This document shows, one piece after another, positions 11,166 to 21,610 of a stretch of DNA of 64,000 nt. Position numbers and translations under genes: made by a program. Each line of letters begins with the position of its first letter. Position 1 is the stretch's first letter. This DNA comes from Cercospora beticola (Eukaryota; Ascomycota; Dothideomycetes; Mycosphaerellales; Mycosphaerellaceae): contig NC_088939.1 in assembly GCF_033473495.1 (NCBI RefSeq), forward strand, positions 682,001 to 746,000, in the 5' to 3' direction. The notes beneath the pieces were generated by a model. The model was not told the DNA's origin. It saw only the letters and a program-made list of their open reading frames with translations, and ran no database searches.

Positions 11166-13133
11166 ATGCGACACCTCTTAAGTCGGCGGACTGCACTGAC
11201 TTTGTCGTTCCAATATCGACTGCTCAGAAATTCTTCCTTCTTTGACACAGTCGGGAGTTTGCGCAGTTCAGCTGGCGCTCCACCTCCTGGAAACAACTAC
11301 TCAAGATCGCACCTGCAGCCTCGCAGCACATCTGCCAATATGGCTCGTCGTCTTCACGGCGTGGACTGCCCGATCAATGACATTGCGGACTACAGTTTCA
11401 GCTGGAGCGCAGACGGCTCTCCTCGCTTCCCCAATGCCATTTCCGACTGGAGCGGCACACCTTTGACACAACGCGAACGCAGAATGATGGCGTTGATGGG
11501 GGAGATCACCGACAAGCCCGATTGGGATCGCAAGGTCTTCGATGACCAAATCGTGGCCAAGTGGCGCGCCGAAGCACTGGCGACTAATGCGGATGCAGAA
11601 ACTGAGCGCGTCTTGACTGAGAAAGCAATCCATTATTGCATCGAAGAAATCCGCGACTACGCGTCGAAACTGAAGGACGTTCAGATGGTGCCGGCAATCG
11701 ACGCCAATGGCGTGGTTTACAAGTCAGACACTCTCGTCACAGCCGAAATGAAACAGGCTCTCAAGTCGGCTGCCGCGCCTCTTGAAGATGTTCCTGATGA
11801 CAAGAAAGACTGGCATCCGCACTCCGGGGAGCAGGTTCTCGATCTCGTCCATCCGAGTTTGTTCCCTCTTCTGTATGGACGATCTACTGTGCTCCCGGAA
11901 GGAACCGTGCCATTCAACGAATGCGTTTCCTACATCGGCAAGGGCCTCGTTGCACCGGTTCCGGAGGACAACCACGTGAAAGTAGAGCATTTTCCCGGTC
12001 GTAGTAGTTGGGGTCATTGGTACAACGAACCGGAGCAGCACTTCTACTCCAAAAAGTACCAATGGCTGCCCTGCGAGGTTGCTTTCCGCGGCGCCGACGA
12101 AACGGAGATCACGAGCTACATCAACAATCTGCATCCTCAGCTGCACAAACCTCTGTATGAAGCTGTGCAGCGCATTATATCCAAAGCTGTCCCAATGTGG
12201 AGTGCGTGCTTGTCGCGGTCTGACGATGCGGCTCCGCCAAGAGACGATGCGGATGCTGAATGGATCGATCCAACCGGGGAGCGGCCTCCTGCAGAGAACG
12301 AGGCAGAGCTTGACGAGGACGATATCTGGGACCTAGACGTTGATTGGGTCAGAGACAATCGCACGTTGTCAATGCCAGACATCGAAAAAGACTACCAGAC
12401 TCGAGCGAAGCACGGCGATCCAGAAAAGTTCGTTGACCTTCGCAAGAGTTTCGCAGACCAAGGACTTCAGGTCATAGTCAAATTGGCAAACATCCACCTA
12501 ACTCCAGAGAGACCGGACTACGCAGGCGGATCGTGGCACATCGAAGGTCAACTCAATGAGCACATCTGTGCTTCAGCACTTTACTACTACGATAGCTCGA
12601 ACATCACAGAGTCTTACCTGTCCTTCCGTGAAGCCGCCAGCGTTGAGCACCTCGAGGAGAAGGGCTACGAGCAGGGGGACTTCGAACACCTGGAGCGCGT
12701 CTACGGTATTGAAAATGACGAGCCTGCGGTTCAAGACCTCGGCCACGTCAACACCCGTGAAGGCCGCCTTCTGGCTTTTCCCAACGTCTTTCAACATCGC
12801 GTCGAACCCTTCAGTCTCGCAGACGAGTCTCAGCCAGGCCATCGCAAGATCTTGGCGCTGTTCCTCGTCGATCCGCACATTCGCATTCCATCTACTGCGC
12901 ACGTTCCGCCGCAGCAGAAAGACTGGTGGAGAGGTATGGTGTATGGTCTGGATCGCGTCGCGAATTTGCCACCTGAGCTGGCGGAGCACGTGCTGGAGAG
13001 TGCAGGCGACCTGCCGATTGAGTTGCAAGAGGCCAAAGACATTCGATTGGATTTGATGGAGGAGAGAAAGATGTTCGTCAAGGATGTGGATACGCGCTAT
13101 CAGCAGGAGACTTTCAGCTTCTGTGAGCATTGA
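11166..13133 (+). CDS. DUF4246 protein, 2-oxoglutarate oxygenase-like fold
   Basis: This is a fungal DUF4246 protein in a single exon of 655 aa, or 597 aa if translation begins at ATG 11340. Conserved blocks are visible: WGHWYNEPEQHFYSKKYQWLP, VIVKLANIHLTPE, GGSWHIEGQLNEHI, FPNVFQHRVEPF and HRKILALFLVDP. WHIEG, the later FQHRV and HRK resemble the HxD/E...H and Arg positions of Fe(II)/2-oxoglutarate dioxygenases, so an oxygenase role is plausible though unproven. The 58 residues before the second Met (MARRLHGV) are rich in Arg and Ser and lack acidic residues for the first 27. That looks like a mitochondrial presequence, so two start sites could give two locations. It is convergent with the small gene at 13493. 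Confidence 0.85.
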   Translation: MRHLLSRRTALTLSFQYRLLRNSSFFDTVGSLRSSAGAPPPGNNYSRSHLQPRSTSANMARRLHGVDCPINDIADYSFSWSADGSPRFPNAISDWSGTPLTQRERRMMALMGEITDKPDWDRKVFDDQIVAKWRAEALATNADAETERVLTEKAIHYCIEEIRDYASKLKDVQMVPAIDANGVVYKSDTLVTAEMKQALKSAAAPLEDVPDDKKDWHPHSGEQVLDLVHPSLFPLLYGRSTVLPEGTVPFNECVSYIGKGLVAPVPEDNHVKVEHFPGRSSWGHWYNEPEQHFYSKKYQWLPCEVAFRGADETEITSYINNLHPQLHKPLYEAVQRIISKAVPMWSACLSRSDDAAPPRDDADAEWIDPTGERPPAENEAELDEDDIWDLDVDWVRDNRTLSMPDIEKDYQTRAKHGDPEKFVDLRKSFADQGLQVIVKLANIHLTPERPDYAGGSWHIEGQLNEHICASALYYYDSSNITESYLSFREAASVEHLEEKGYEQGDFEHLERVYGIENDEPAVQDLGHVNTREGRLLAFPNVFQHRVEPFSLADESQPGHRKILALFLVDPHIRIPSTAHVPPQQKDWWRGMVYGLDRVANLPPELAEHVLESAGDLPIELQEAKDIRLDLMEERKMFVKDVDTRYQQETFSFCEH

Positions 13134-13492
13134 GGTGGAACATGAGCGTGTAGATGGAAAATTTGCAAATTATGCTTCTCGATTCTGTTGACGGTATCGC
13201 AGGCCAAGTCGCCGTTAGGAGCAACTTCCTGTAATTATGTCTGCGGCGCCGTTGATCGTATGGACTTCCCAAAGAAGTGCGGCTGCTCATACAATACAAC
13301 AAAGAAATATGCGCGCCGAAAGTCCAAACGCATTTAACCTCTCCTGAGCGCCTTCGTCCAAATCCTCGCCTAGCCTCAGACACTCTTCTACGCCTCAAGC
13401 TTCACCGGCCCCTCTTAGTGTGGTGTATACCTGAACACACTTTCATTAGCAGTGCATTATGTGTACTAACCACCAGTATTTACTCACCGAAC
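13134..13492. other. Convergent 3' intergenic region
   Basis: This 0.36-kb gap lies between the 3' ends of two convergent genes and should contain both polyadenylation regions. No gene seen. Confidence 0.4.
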
Positions 13493-13861
13493 TCAAGCAG
13501 GAGCAAGGCCAGGGTTTGCAGTCGTCCACGCTGCGACAGAATCTTTCCACCCAGCCACTAGTCTCTCTCCCGTTTCCCAGATGCTGTCGGCCATCTTCAG
13601 GGCCTGTTCGTCGCCATCTTGACCGACACGCTTTGCGGCAGCCCAAGCCGCGATGAGCTTCATGTTGGGAGCACCAGACTCGTTGCTGTGGGATTCGAGC
13701 CAGACCTCGAGTGTTTCGTACCAGTCGGCGTAGGCTCCTTCGCCGATCTGTACAATCTCCTCTGTCACCTGGTTTGCAATGTCGCCTTCGGCATTGATGT
13801 TGTGCACGTAGGCAATGAGGAGTGCGGTTTTGGGATCGATGGTTTGGGTACGGGAAGACAT
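13493..13861 (-). CDS. Small uncharacterised soluble protein
   Basis: This 122-aa protein in one exon starts at ATG 13861 (MSSRTQTIDPKT). It has no signal peptide, membrane segment or cysteine. It appears largely helical: amphipathic stretches DIANQVTEEIVQIGEGAYADW and MKLIAAWAAAKRVGQDGDEQ alternate with Trp-containing turns. A well-formed frame, good start and balanced codon use support a real gene. I do not recognise the family. It ends 359 bp from the convergent DUF4246 gene. Confidence 0.6.
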   Translation of the reverse strand: MSSRTQTIDPKTALLIAYVHNINAEGDIANQVTEEIVQIGEGAYADWYETLEVWLESHSNESGAPNMKLIAAWAAAKRVGQDGDEQALKMADSIWETGERLVAGWKDSVAAWTTANPGLAPA

Positions 13862-15706
13862 CGCGTCGGAAGAGTGTTGTATTTGGTATGATGTTGGGTG
13901 TATTTGTGTGTTGGTATGTGAGAAATCGTCGTGGATCGTGGATCGATGCTTTCGTGGTCAGGTAGGATGAAGGAAGAGGTATAGAGGTGAGAATGTAAGG
14001 GTATTTATGGTTGGCTTGCAAGTGGTGAATCAACTGCGAATGCTAATTTTTCCATGCATGTGGATAAGATTCACTGTAGAAAGTCTGCAGCTGGGGTGAA
14101 TAGCTCAGTCTTGTGATTGTCAATGAGAGATCGAGCATGTGCCCTGGATACTGTGTTTCTGACTGGTGATTATCTTCCATACTGTGAACGTGTAGAGCAC
14201 ATGCGATTTTGATGGCTGATCCATACAGATGAAATTTTCACAAACTACAGTCGTTGAATATATGTTCGAAAATAAGGACGAGCGTTTGCTGATTGCCGCA
14301 AACGATTGTGACCAAATTGCTCACTCCGTGCCGTGCAAACCGACAGAAAGACGAGAAACGAGTAGGAAGACCAGCTGGTTGTTTCTTGCTTCAAAGGAGA
14401 TCATGACGGCGACTTGTCGATATTGGTAGCAAGCCCAATCATCTTTCCGGAAACCCAACGCGCTGAGAGCCGCTAGGTCTCCCGGTCTAGTAGATGGGTG
14501 CAGTTCTTCGATCTGGAACAATACTGCTCGAAACACAGAAGATGGGTCAATGGGCAGGCGTCCACGTCGAATGAGCTCGACGCGCTATGCGCTCTCAAGC
14601 TGTCCACATCCTAAGCAAGCCGTGTAATCTGATATTTGCCATGAGTCTGCAGATGGAGATATCACGGAAGATCATGCTGTGATATCGAGCATGCTTCAAG
14701 CATAAGAGATCACTCTGGGCTGTCTCCCAGCCAAAACGATCAGTCCAGCTCGCACATGTTGCGGCACTGAGGCTGGTGGTACAGTGTTATGTCCAGAGGC
14801 ACGAGCCTTCTTTATTGGAAGTTCTCCAAGTAGAAATTAGCAGATCAAAGAGGCCGGAACGTCTCATAGATAATGCAGGTATCAGCGGTACCTTACACGA
14901 TCAACATTCAGGACTGAGTGATGAGTTGTTGCAGAGAGGCTTGGCAGGCCTTCGAACCTTGAACCTTGAAATGGATGTGAGATTGCTTTCGTTCTCTGCA
15001 TTCGATGTTGTAGAATATCTTTGCCCTATATTAATGATATGTTTCCAAGCTTTTTGTCCCATCTCAGGCTATAGATAGTGCTATTATCCCGCTGTTGATA
15101 GACATAGCTTTCTCGGAGGACCAATCCGATGGCTGTAGAAAATAACCAGTTTGAGAAAACGTATGCATCAGAGCAGCTTGGATCCCAGTGAACATTCTCA
15201 ATGAGCGGTACTCAGCGTTGTTGAGTTGTATACCTGATCGATGATTGGTACCTAAGAGGGCTTGGGAAGAGTTACATACCGGATCGAGTTTGCCTTCGTC
15301 TTCTGTATACTGTGTCTTGAGGTCCTCAGTGTAGAGCTCTTCGGGACACTTGGTTGAGAGTGTCACAACACGGAAGGACTATCTCGCAGCCAGATAAGTA
15401 AGCCGGCGGCAAATAGAGTATTACACGAGTACGTTCTGTGCTGCTTTGGGAAATGGGAAAATTGTTCAAAATGCAGTGGAGTAGCATTCGCTCCTACGAA
15501 ATTCTTTGATCAGCGGTAGACTGCATTGCTGAAACTTCGAACAGACTGTGAAGCGATCTGTGAAACACTCGAGCGTATTTCGTACTTCGCATGGGCTGAT
15601 TTCAGCTTGGAATCTTGCCTTCTTCTCTATGCGCTACTTTGTGGCAGACGGATCGCTTGTTGTCTCTACTGCATCATTTGCACTTTCCAGCCTATTCGAT
15701 AGCATC
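13862..15706. other. Long intergenic region, no gene supported
   Basis: About 1.8 kb separates two minus-strand genes. Short frames on both strands (about 100 codons at 14776-15078 plus and 15064-15366 minus) overlap each other and show no motif or splice partners. I see no repeat or RNA gene here. Confidence 0.4.
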
Positions 15707-16788
15707 TCACTCATTACGGCGTGGGTGAAACAATGCGGACACGTCGTCGGCGCGCGATCGCTTCGCTGCAGGCAGTTCCGAGTCGTCCTCGTCATCATCC
15801 CCAATATCGCTCTCCGCCAATGATTTGCGCTTCAACTCTCGGTGTAAGCGTGCACGAGCTTGAGACGAACGATACGTTGCGGGTTCCGTGAATGCTGGCG
15901 GATCTGCTACTTTGTATGAGTTCAGCAGATACTGGCCAAGAGAATATGGTGTAACTTACTGATTAAGGTAGAAGGCGGCACAGCGGTGGCATCGTTAGAA
16001 CTTCGGAGTGGAATGACCATCTCGCCCGACATGATTCTCTCCAGCTCTTCTCGAGGAACGGCGCGGTAACGGCAGTCTCGAACGACATCGCCCACAGTCC
16101 GTTTTGTAGGCAGTGGCGGGTGCATCTGCCCCATGTGGCTAATCATTGCCGTGGCTCCAGCCAGGTAGGTGCGATTCCGACGAGTTTGTCCGCAATTCGT
16201 ACCACAGATAGCACAACGCAACTCGATCCACTCTTGCTCGTCTCCGTCGTAAATCACGCAAGGACAGGCGTTCAAGTACTCGTGGTGATATGGCTTGTCA
16301 AGTTGCGTCAGATTGTCCGCGTGCAAACTCTTCCGAGGATGCCGTGGAGCAGATCTCGAAGGGGCCACTTGCTCTACAGAATGCGCTGCAGGGGTCTCTG
16401 AAGAGCTCCGAGAGCTTTCTGTCTGCGCATAAGTGTAGGTTGGGAGCTCTGTAATAGTCGCAAGTCAGCCGCAGCCATGCTTTATGGGCCATTGGAGGAG
16501 GGGCATACTGGGCATTTGCAGAAGCGTATCGAGCAGTACGTCATCGCGATCATTTGGATCGGTTGCAATGAATCTGTCTAACGCCTTGCATCGCCGCTCG
16601 ACGTCTGCCACAAAGGCAGTTGTGCCGGCTTCGATGGTCGCGGCCAGAGCGGTTGCGCGGGTGAGCTCGCGATTAATGCTCTCGACTTCTTCTTTGGCAG
16701 TAACAACATCGCCCGTTGCAGCTTGTTTCAGCTCGGCAAGCTGCAAGAGCGCGGCGCCAACGCGATGGTTAATGTCAGCGTCGGCCAT
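15707..16788 (-). CDS. Cys/His-rich putative zinc-binding nuclear protein
   Basis: This 323-aa protein has three exons: 16509-16788, 15960-16448 and 15707-15909, with introns of 60 and 50 nt. Residues 1-95 form a helical, probably coiled-coil region (LLQLAELKQAATGDVV, EEVESINRELTRA). The middle contains CPC, RCAICGTNC and then HMGQMH. This cysteine/histidine spacing suggests a zinc site of an uncharacterised fungal type. The last exon is basic and acidic in turn (LKRKSLAESD, AAKRSRADD), consistent with a nuclear localisation signal. The second intron can end at either of two in-frame acceptors 3 nt apart (AAAG or TAG), giving IAD or TD at the joint. Function unknown; a chromatin or RNA role is inference. 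Confidence 0.72.
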
Positions 16789-17637
16789 GTCGAGTTCTCA
16801 GCGCTGGTTGCTGGTGTCGGGAATCAGAGCAAAAGCTCGAATTAGAGCGGTGCGAGTGTCAGAACAATGACGACGAGCGCATGTGCTTGGCATGCGTGTC
16901 AAAACCAGCGAGCAAACAGCGATGATGCATGGTCGCAGGGCTTTGCATGTTTGATGCTTTAAGGCAAGGCTCCTGGCGAAGCGCGTCTGGCAAACAAATC
17001 AGCCTGTGAAGTCTCGCCCCTCAGTGCTCCCACCTTGACAAAGACGAAAACCATACCAGGAGAATCAGCGAGCGAGGTGAGTTCAGGTCTGGGCGAACTT
17101 CGCTCCATGTGTGCCCCGTGTATTAGTAGGAGAAAATGAGCAAAGGCTCATGCAATGAAATTGCAACAATCACGTGTTGCAGAACAAGTGAGGTGAGGTT
17201 AGAAGCGAAACACGCCGTCCTCAGGGGTCCAAAAAGCTTGGCGCTTAGCATACCATTTCCTTTGCCGCAAGGACAGCCACCTCTCCACCATGTCTCCAGT
17301 CTTGGAGTTGACAGAGCTTGATATGGCATGTGTTGCCGTGAATGCTGTTCGAGCCAGTAATGTTCATGATCTCACGTGCTAGAATCCACTTTGCAGATTA
17401 GCACATGCTGCATTGGCATTCACATAAGCTGAACAATGTGAAGCAATAGGAGTATTGCACATGTAATAAAATCTCTACTTCACATGGATCAGTTCAATAC
17501 GATCACATGCGGAGAATCTCTCAGAGCTCGTTTCAATCATAAAACTCACCTTCGACACCTGCATCCTTTCTCAATCCTTCAAGGACCAATCGACATGACA
17601 ATACACTGAGATCATTCCAACCACCATTGTTCCAACA
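16789..17637. other. Divergent intergenic region
   Basis: This 0.85-kb gap separates the starts of a minus-strand and a plus-strand gene, so it holds both promoters. There are several CACGTG-like and CACATG words (near 17170, 17373, 17458, 17480 and 17503). I attach no factor to them. No gene seen. Confidence 0.4.
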
Positions 17638-19216
17638 ATGGAGCACTCAAGCGAAGACTCGGTGCCGCTGCCCTATACTCCTCGTCGAGAGGCCGCCGGA
17701 TTGCTGTCAGACGAAGACTCTCCCTTGACCCAGGACTCGCCATGTAACACCAGCGCAGCCAGTAGTTTCGAGATCCTCGACTGGGACTCTAGCAGTAGCA
17801 CCTACAGCCAAGATGGATGCTCAGACGATGAGCCTGACTGGACTCTACTTTCCCAAGTAAGTGTCCTATCCAAAACTCTTCGATGCTCACATTCGCTGAC
17901 CGATCGTCCAGAAGCGCTTCTCTCAGCCCGTACACCAACCTCCTCCACTCTTCAGTCCCAAACTAGGCTCGAAGCCCTTCGAGCCACCATCGATACCACC
18001 AAAGTCCCCGGAACGCTTCAGGAAGTCGATGCGACAGTACATGGAAGCCAAGTACGCCGAGAGCGAGCTCAAAGAGGTCTCACACATTATTTCATACCTG
18101 ACCATAAAGGACCTCGCGACCTGCCTGATGGTGAGCCATTCGTGGTACAAGATCATCTGGAAGTCAGAGACCGCCCGAAAGAAGGCATGGTTTGGACCCC
18201 GGCAACTTCCTTTCGACGTCGAAGAACGCCTTATGGCAGGAGTAAAGCCCATTTCGGACACGAACGACTTCCACCTCAATCCGATTCTGGCAGTTGATGC
18301 ACTCGATTTCGACAAAGCACTCCTGCCTTTCAGCTTGACCGAATGCGAGCTCGATGAGGGGCGAGACATTAGGATCTTGAAAGTCATGATTCCTGTGTCG
18401 GCTTTTCTTCTACGCAACCAGGTGAAGTGGCGAGGTCTCAGAGTCGCTTGGTCGTCTCGGGATTTCTATGAGGTGGAGGTTTCAATCTACGCAGAATTCA
18501 TGCAACCACTGACCTTGAAGAGCCGGCTTCAGTACGACAATACCAAGCCTGTGAGCGCCTTGCTGACTGATGCCGTGAATGGGTGGCGAAACTTGATGCC
18601 AGAGCTGTTGCTCGCTGAGCCCTGGGAGGAATGGAAGCGAAACTCAAGCTCGTTTCGGGCTTCGCTGTCGCATGTCCACATTGAACGCCTCGTAGCGACG
18701 GAGAGGGCGAGACTGGACGCATTTGAGGAGCAGCATGGCGAAATTGAGCTTCAGCACTGGTTAGACGGCTGGCGGACGATTGAGAAGTCACCAAAAGTTG
18801 TTTGCCAGCGTGCGAAGCCTCCGAGAAAGCAGCCCTTGCGGCCAAAGGCGCGGCCCACCAAGTTGCCCATCCACCACAAGTCAACACTCTGGAAGAAGCT
18901 CTCGGACTCGAAGTCCTTCCGGCCCAAACCAAAGCCCTCCACAGTGTCAAGCCAGAGCATGGTGTCCCAGATCCAGACCTCATGCAGCCTTCAGCAGTCG
19001 TCGCAGAAGCTAGCACAGACTCCTCAGAAGTATGGCCTGTCGATGCTTCCAATGCCGAGCAGCAAGCTTGGCCGCTCCATTACAGGCAGACGCAAAGCAG
19101 TGAGCTGGGAGCAAGCTTCAAAGAACACAGACCAGCGCACTCATGAGGCAATGGAGTTGGCGGTGCTGTATGGTCTCTCGGCGAAGATGAGGAGAAGTAT
19201 GCCGCAATTGATCTAA
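17638..19216 (+). CDS. F-box-like protein with basic, Pro-rich tail
   Basis: This 507-aa protein has two exons, 17638-17856 and 17912-19216, with a 55-nt phase-0 intron (GTAAGT...CCAG, branch GCTGAC). The first exon is a Ser/Asp-rich acidic leader. The second starts Pro-rich and then has VSHIISYLTIKDLATCLMVS followed by HSWYKIIWKSETARKKAWF. This is the F-box-like helical pair seen in many ascomycete proteins, with positions matching the L..L...DL....VC..W pattern. The C-terminal third is Lys/Pro-rich and low in complexity (KPPRKQPLRPKARPTK). It could be a substrate adaptor of an SCF ligase; there is no recognisable substrate-binding repeat. Confidence 0.78.
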
Positions 19217-20156
19217 GTTGGGGAGGTCGTGAGAACTTATCGTAGCTTCTGAGATGTAGAGTGGTCAATGTATGTGTTTCCATATCTGCACCTCCTTCTG
19301 TGCCTCTCCCTCTCCTCCGCTGTCCGGTCCACACTGCGCCGCAAGATCGTCGTCCATCGCTCCCGTCACTCGCTCGGTCTCGATCGTTGTTTGCGTACCG
19401 TGGGATGTGCTGGCCTGAGGATATCGGCGGTCGCTGTGGCAGGTTCGAGTTCCGATGTCAAGTCGCGAAAGGCACATGGTCAGGCCATTGGGTAGTATTA
19501 TGGACACGCATGGTTCTGGCGGTTGGGATGACGGGCGAGCAAATCATTGGTCTGGTGATGCTGTTTCGGCGTTGTTGGACAAGACCTGTCATCGAGGCGA
19601 ATTTATCGAAGCTCGATACAGGGGCAGCGCCCACCTTTACGTTCTTCGCCCCGAGCCTTACTGTTGGATGGCTAGGTTGTGGCATGAAGCGTAAGGCAGG
19701 CGTTGATGAAGTCGTGCCATTGCTGACCGTGGCACGAGAGTGACAGGCTGCGTGATGCTAGACTATGGCGGAGCCCTGGATGTGCTCGACAATCCAGGAG
19801 CTTGCTGGATGGCAGGCAGGTTTGTGTGCTCGGTATGTCTATGTTGTTGCCCGCATTGTAGTGGCTCTCGAAGATGGATTTCTCAATGGTGAATAGGCCA
19901 TCCCGTCGTTCCCGCTCGAGTGCCCACTGTCAATTTTGCCATTGTCGGTGTCCCTGAAGCCGCTGCTTGCTTGCTGCAACTCTGCCGCAAGACTTTGCAC
20001 CCAGCACTCGCTCGTCGTCCACACTGTCGCCGTCGACAACGATCCTTCTTTCTCGCATCCACTCCGCGAGCGCACTACCCAACTAGACAAGGCCATTGTC
20101 TCCATTGCACACAAAACCACAAAGTCAACACAGCCGCATTCGCCGACTCCAACACA
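19217..20156. other. Intergenic region between two plus-strand genes
   Basis: This 0.94-kb gap carries overlapping short frames in several phases near 19260-19740, none with motif support. It should include the 3' end of the F-box-like gene and the promoter of the gene at 20157. Confidence 0.4.
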
Positions 20157-20717
20157 ATGGATGCCACAACAGAGATGATGGACAGCTCAAGCCAGGGCGA
20201 GTACGTTTACGAGAAGATTCTCATCTTTGAGAAAGTCGATGGCAGCGAAACCTCCGTGGCCGTGATCATCACGCCGCCGGGCAGTGATGCCCATTTGCAA
20301 CCCGGCGCCGCCTTCGATGACCAGGGGCGTTTGACTCCAGAATGGGGCCCGATTGTTTGGAGCGCCGTGTTTTACTCCGGCCCAGTCGATGGAGGTCTCG
20401 TTTGGTCGGAGATACAATACGTTGAAGACAGACCTGAAGGCTCAGAGGAAGTGGCTCTCGAGGGGCCTCACGAATACGTGCTCGGTCAATTCTCCCCGCC
20501 CAGCAGCATTCTGGGCACAGGAACGTGGATGTTGTCGGCTGGTGTGCTGAGAACGGATGCGGGAGCGAGTCGAATGGAAGAACGAGTGGTGTCTTGGAAT
20601 GCGGCGGAGACCTTGGCCTACGTGACAGACGACATCGTCTCGCCGGACCCGTCTCTCCCTTCGATCGTTTCGAGCGGCGACTCGGTCAACGACGATGGCC
20701 CATCGACGCCCGACTGA
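20157..20717 (+). CDS. Uncharacterised acidic protein
   Basis: This 186-aa single-exon protein starts at ATG 20157 (MDATTEMMDSS). It is acidic and beta-rich in appearance, with repeated aromatic strands (YVYEKILIFEKVDG, EWGPIVWSAVFYSGP, EYVLGQF, GTWMLSAGVL). The Ser/Pro/Asp tail looks disordered. It has no signal peptide, membrane helix or cysteine. The frame extends 79 codons upstream without a stop, but the local context and composition favour this ATG. I do not recognise the family. Confidence 0.62.
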   Translation: MDATTEMMDSSSQGEYVYEKILIFEKVDGSETSVAVIITPPGSDAHLQPGAAFDDQGRLTPEWGPIVWSAVFYSGPVDGGLVWSEIQYVEDRPEGSEEVALEGPHEYVLGQFSPPSSILGTGTWMLSAGVLRTDAGASRMEERVVSWNAAETLAYVTDDIVSPDPSLPSIVSSGDSVNDDGPSTPD

Positions 20718-21610
20718 GTTTCTGTGACCTAGAAGGAGTTGTCAAAAAGACGAAGAGAAGCGCCCACTCGCCGCCACCAAAAAGCAGTAGAGGAGAAAGA
20801 CTCATACACTCCTGTTCATCGGACCGCCTCGCCGACTGAGGCTCTGAGCGGTATGATCGAAACCAAGGCGCGTGATGTCCAATAAGGCGAGTCGAGGCTC
20901 CAGCAGATCGCTCAGAAGCGACAACGGATAGCTGCGTCCGAATCCTACGTTCGTGGCACAACATATGAGGATTGGACGACGAATATGCCATGACCCTGTG
21001 CCAAGACCATACACACTAGTCCTGGAAAGCTAATCGTGTGATAGAACTCCAGCCACGGCGTAGAATCAGCTGCATTCCTGCATAGCTTGAGCTGTTTTTC
21101 CGTGCGTGAATCGGGTATTTGCAAGAATATACGAACTGTCATTGCAGCATGTCCTTCGCGTGGCTTTTCTTTGAAGTCCGCTACCCCAGAAAGCTTGTTG
21201 TCGAATGCACCACGGACCCATGCCCTCCGGGCTCGACCAGGCCAATGGCTCTCGCTCCATGCCGAGGCCAAAGCGCCACTAATACAACCTGAAAATACGT
21301 TGCATCCAAGCGAGCAGCAACTCTGTAGCCGACCTGGTTCTAGCTCACTCGATTTTCTCAGTAGTATACTACTTTTTGGGCGCGGAGGGGAGGACCGTGT
21401 CTCCGGGCAGGCTGTTCGTGCCGGACACAAAGGACTCCGCACCCTGTTCGTTCCAGGATCACATGCGTGGCCCCATGGGGCCAAACACCTTTGTGTTGGG
21501 TCGCAGGTAAGCCTTGGCGAGGAGGATATAGATGCGACAGCAGAGCTGCATTTTTCGTTATTGCTCCTCAAGCATACCCACTTTGACACTTTCTTGGACA
21601 CGACTTCAAC
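20718..21610. other. Intergenic/promoter region of sugar transporter
   Basis: This 0.9-kb gap contains runs of short overlapping frames on both strands and no recognisable gene. The distal part is the promoter and leader of the sugar transporter at 21611. A GGGG-containing word (TGGGGCC) occurs near 21477. Confidence 0.4.

Noticed and set aside
19440..19455. tRNA B-box-like word (GGTTCGAGTTC)
   Set aside because: Spacing and flanking bases do not allow a T-arm or acceptor stem; no A box upstream.
19261..19743. 160-codon plus-strand frame after the F-box-like gene
   Set aside because: It overlaps several other frames of similar length, begins in the likely 3' untranslated region and has no motif.
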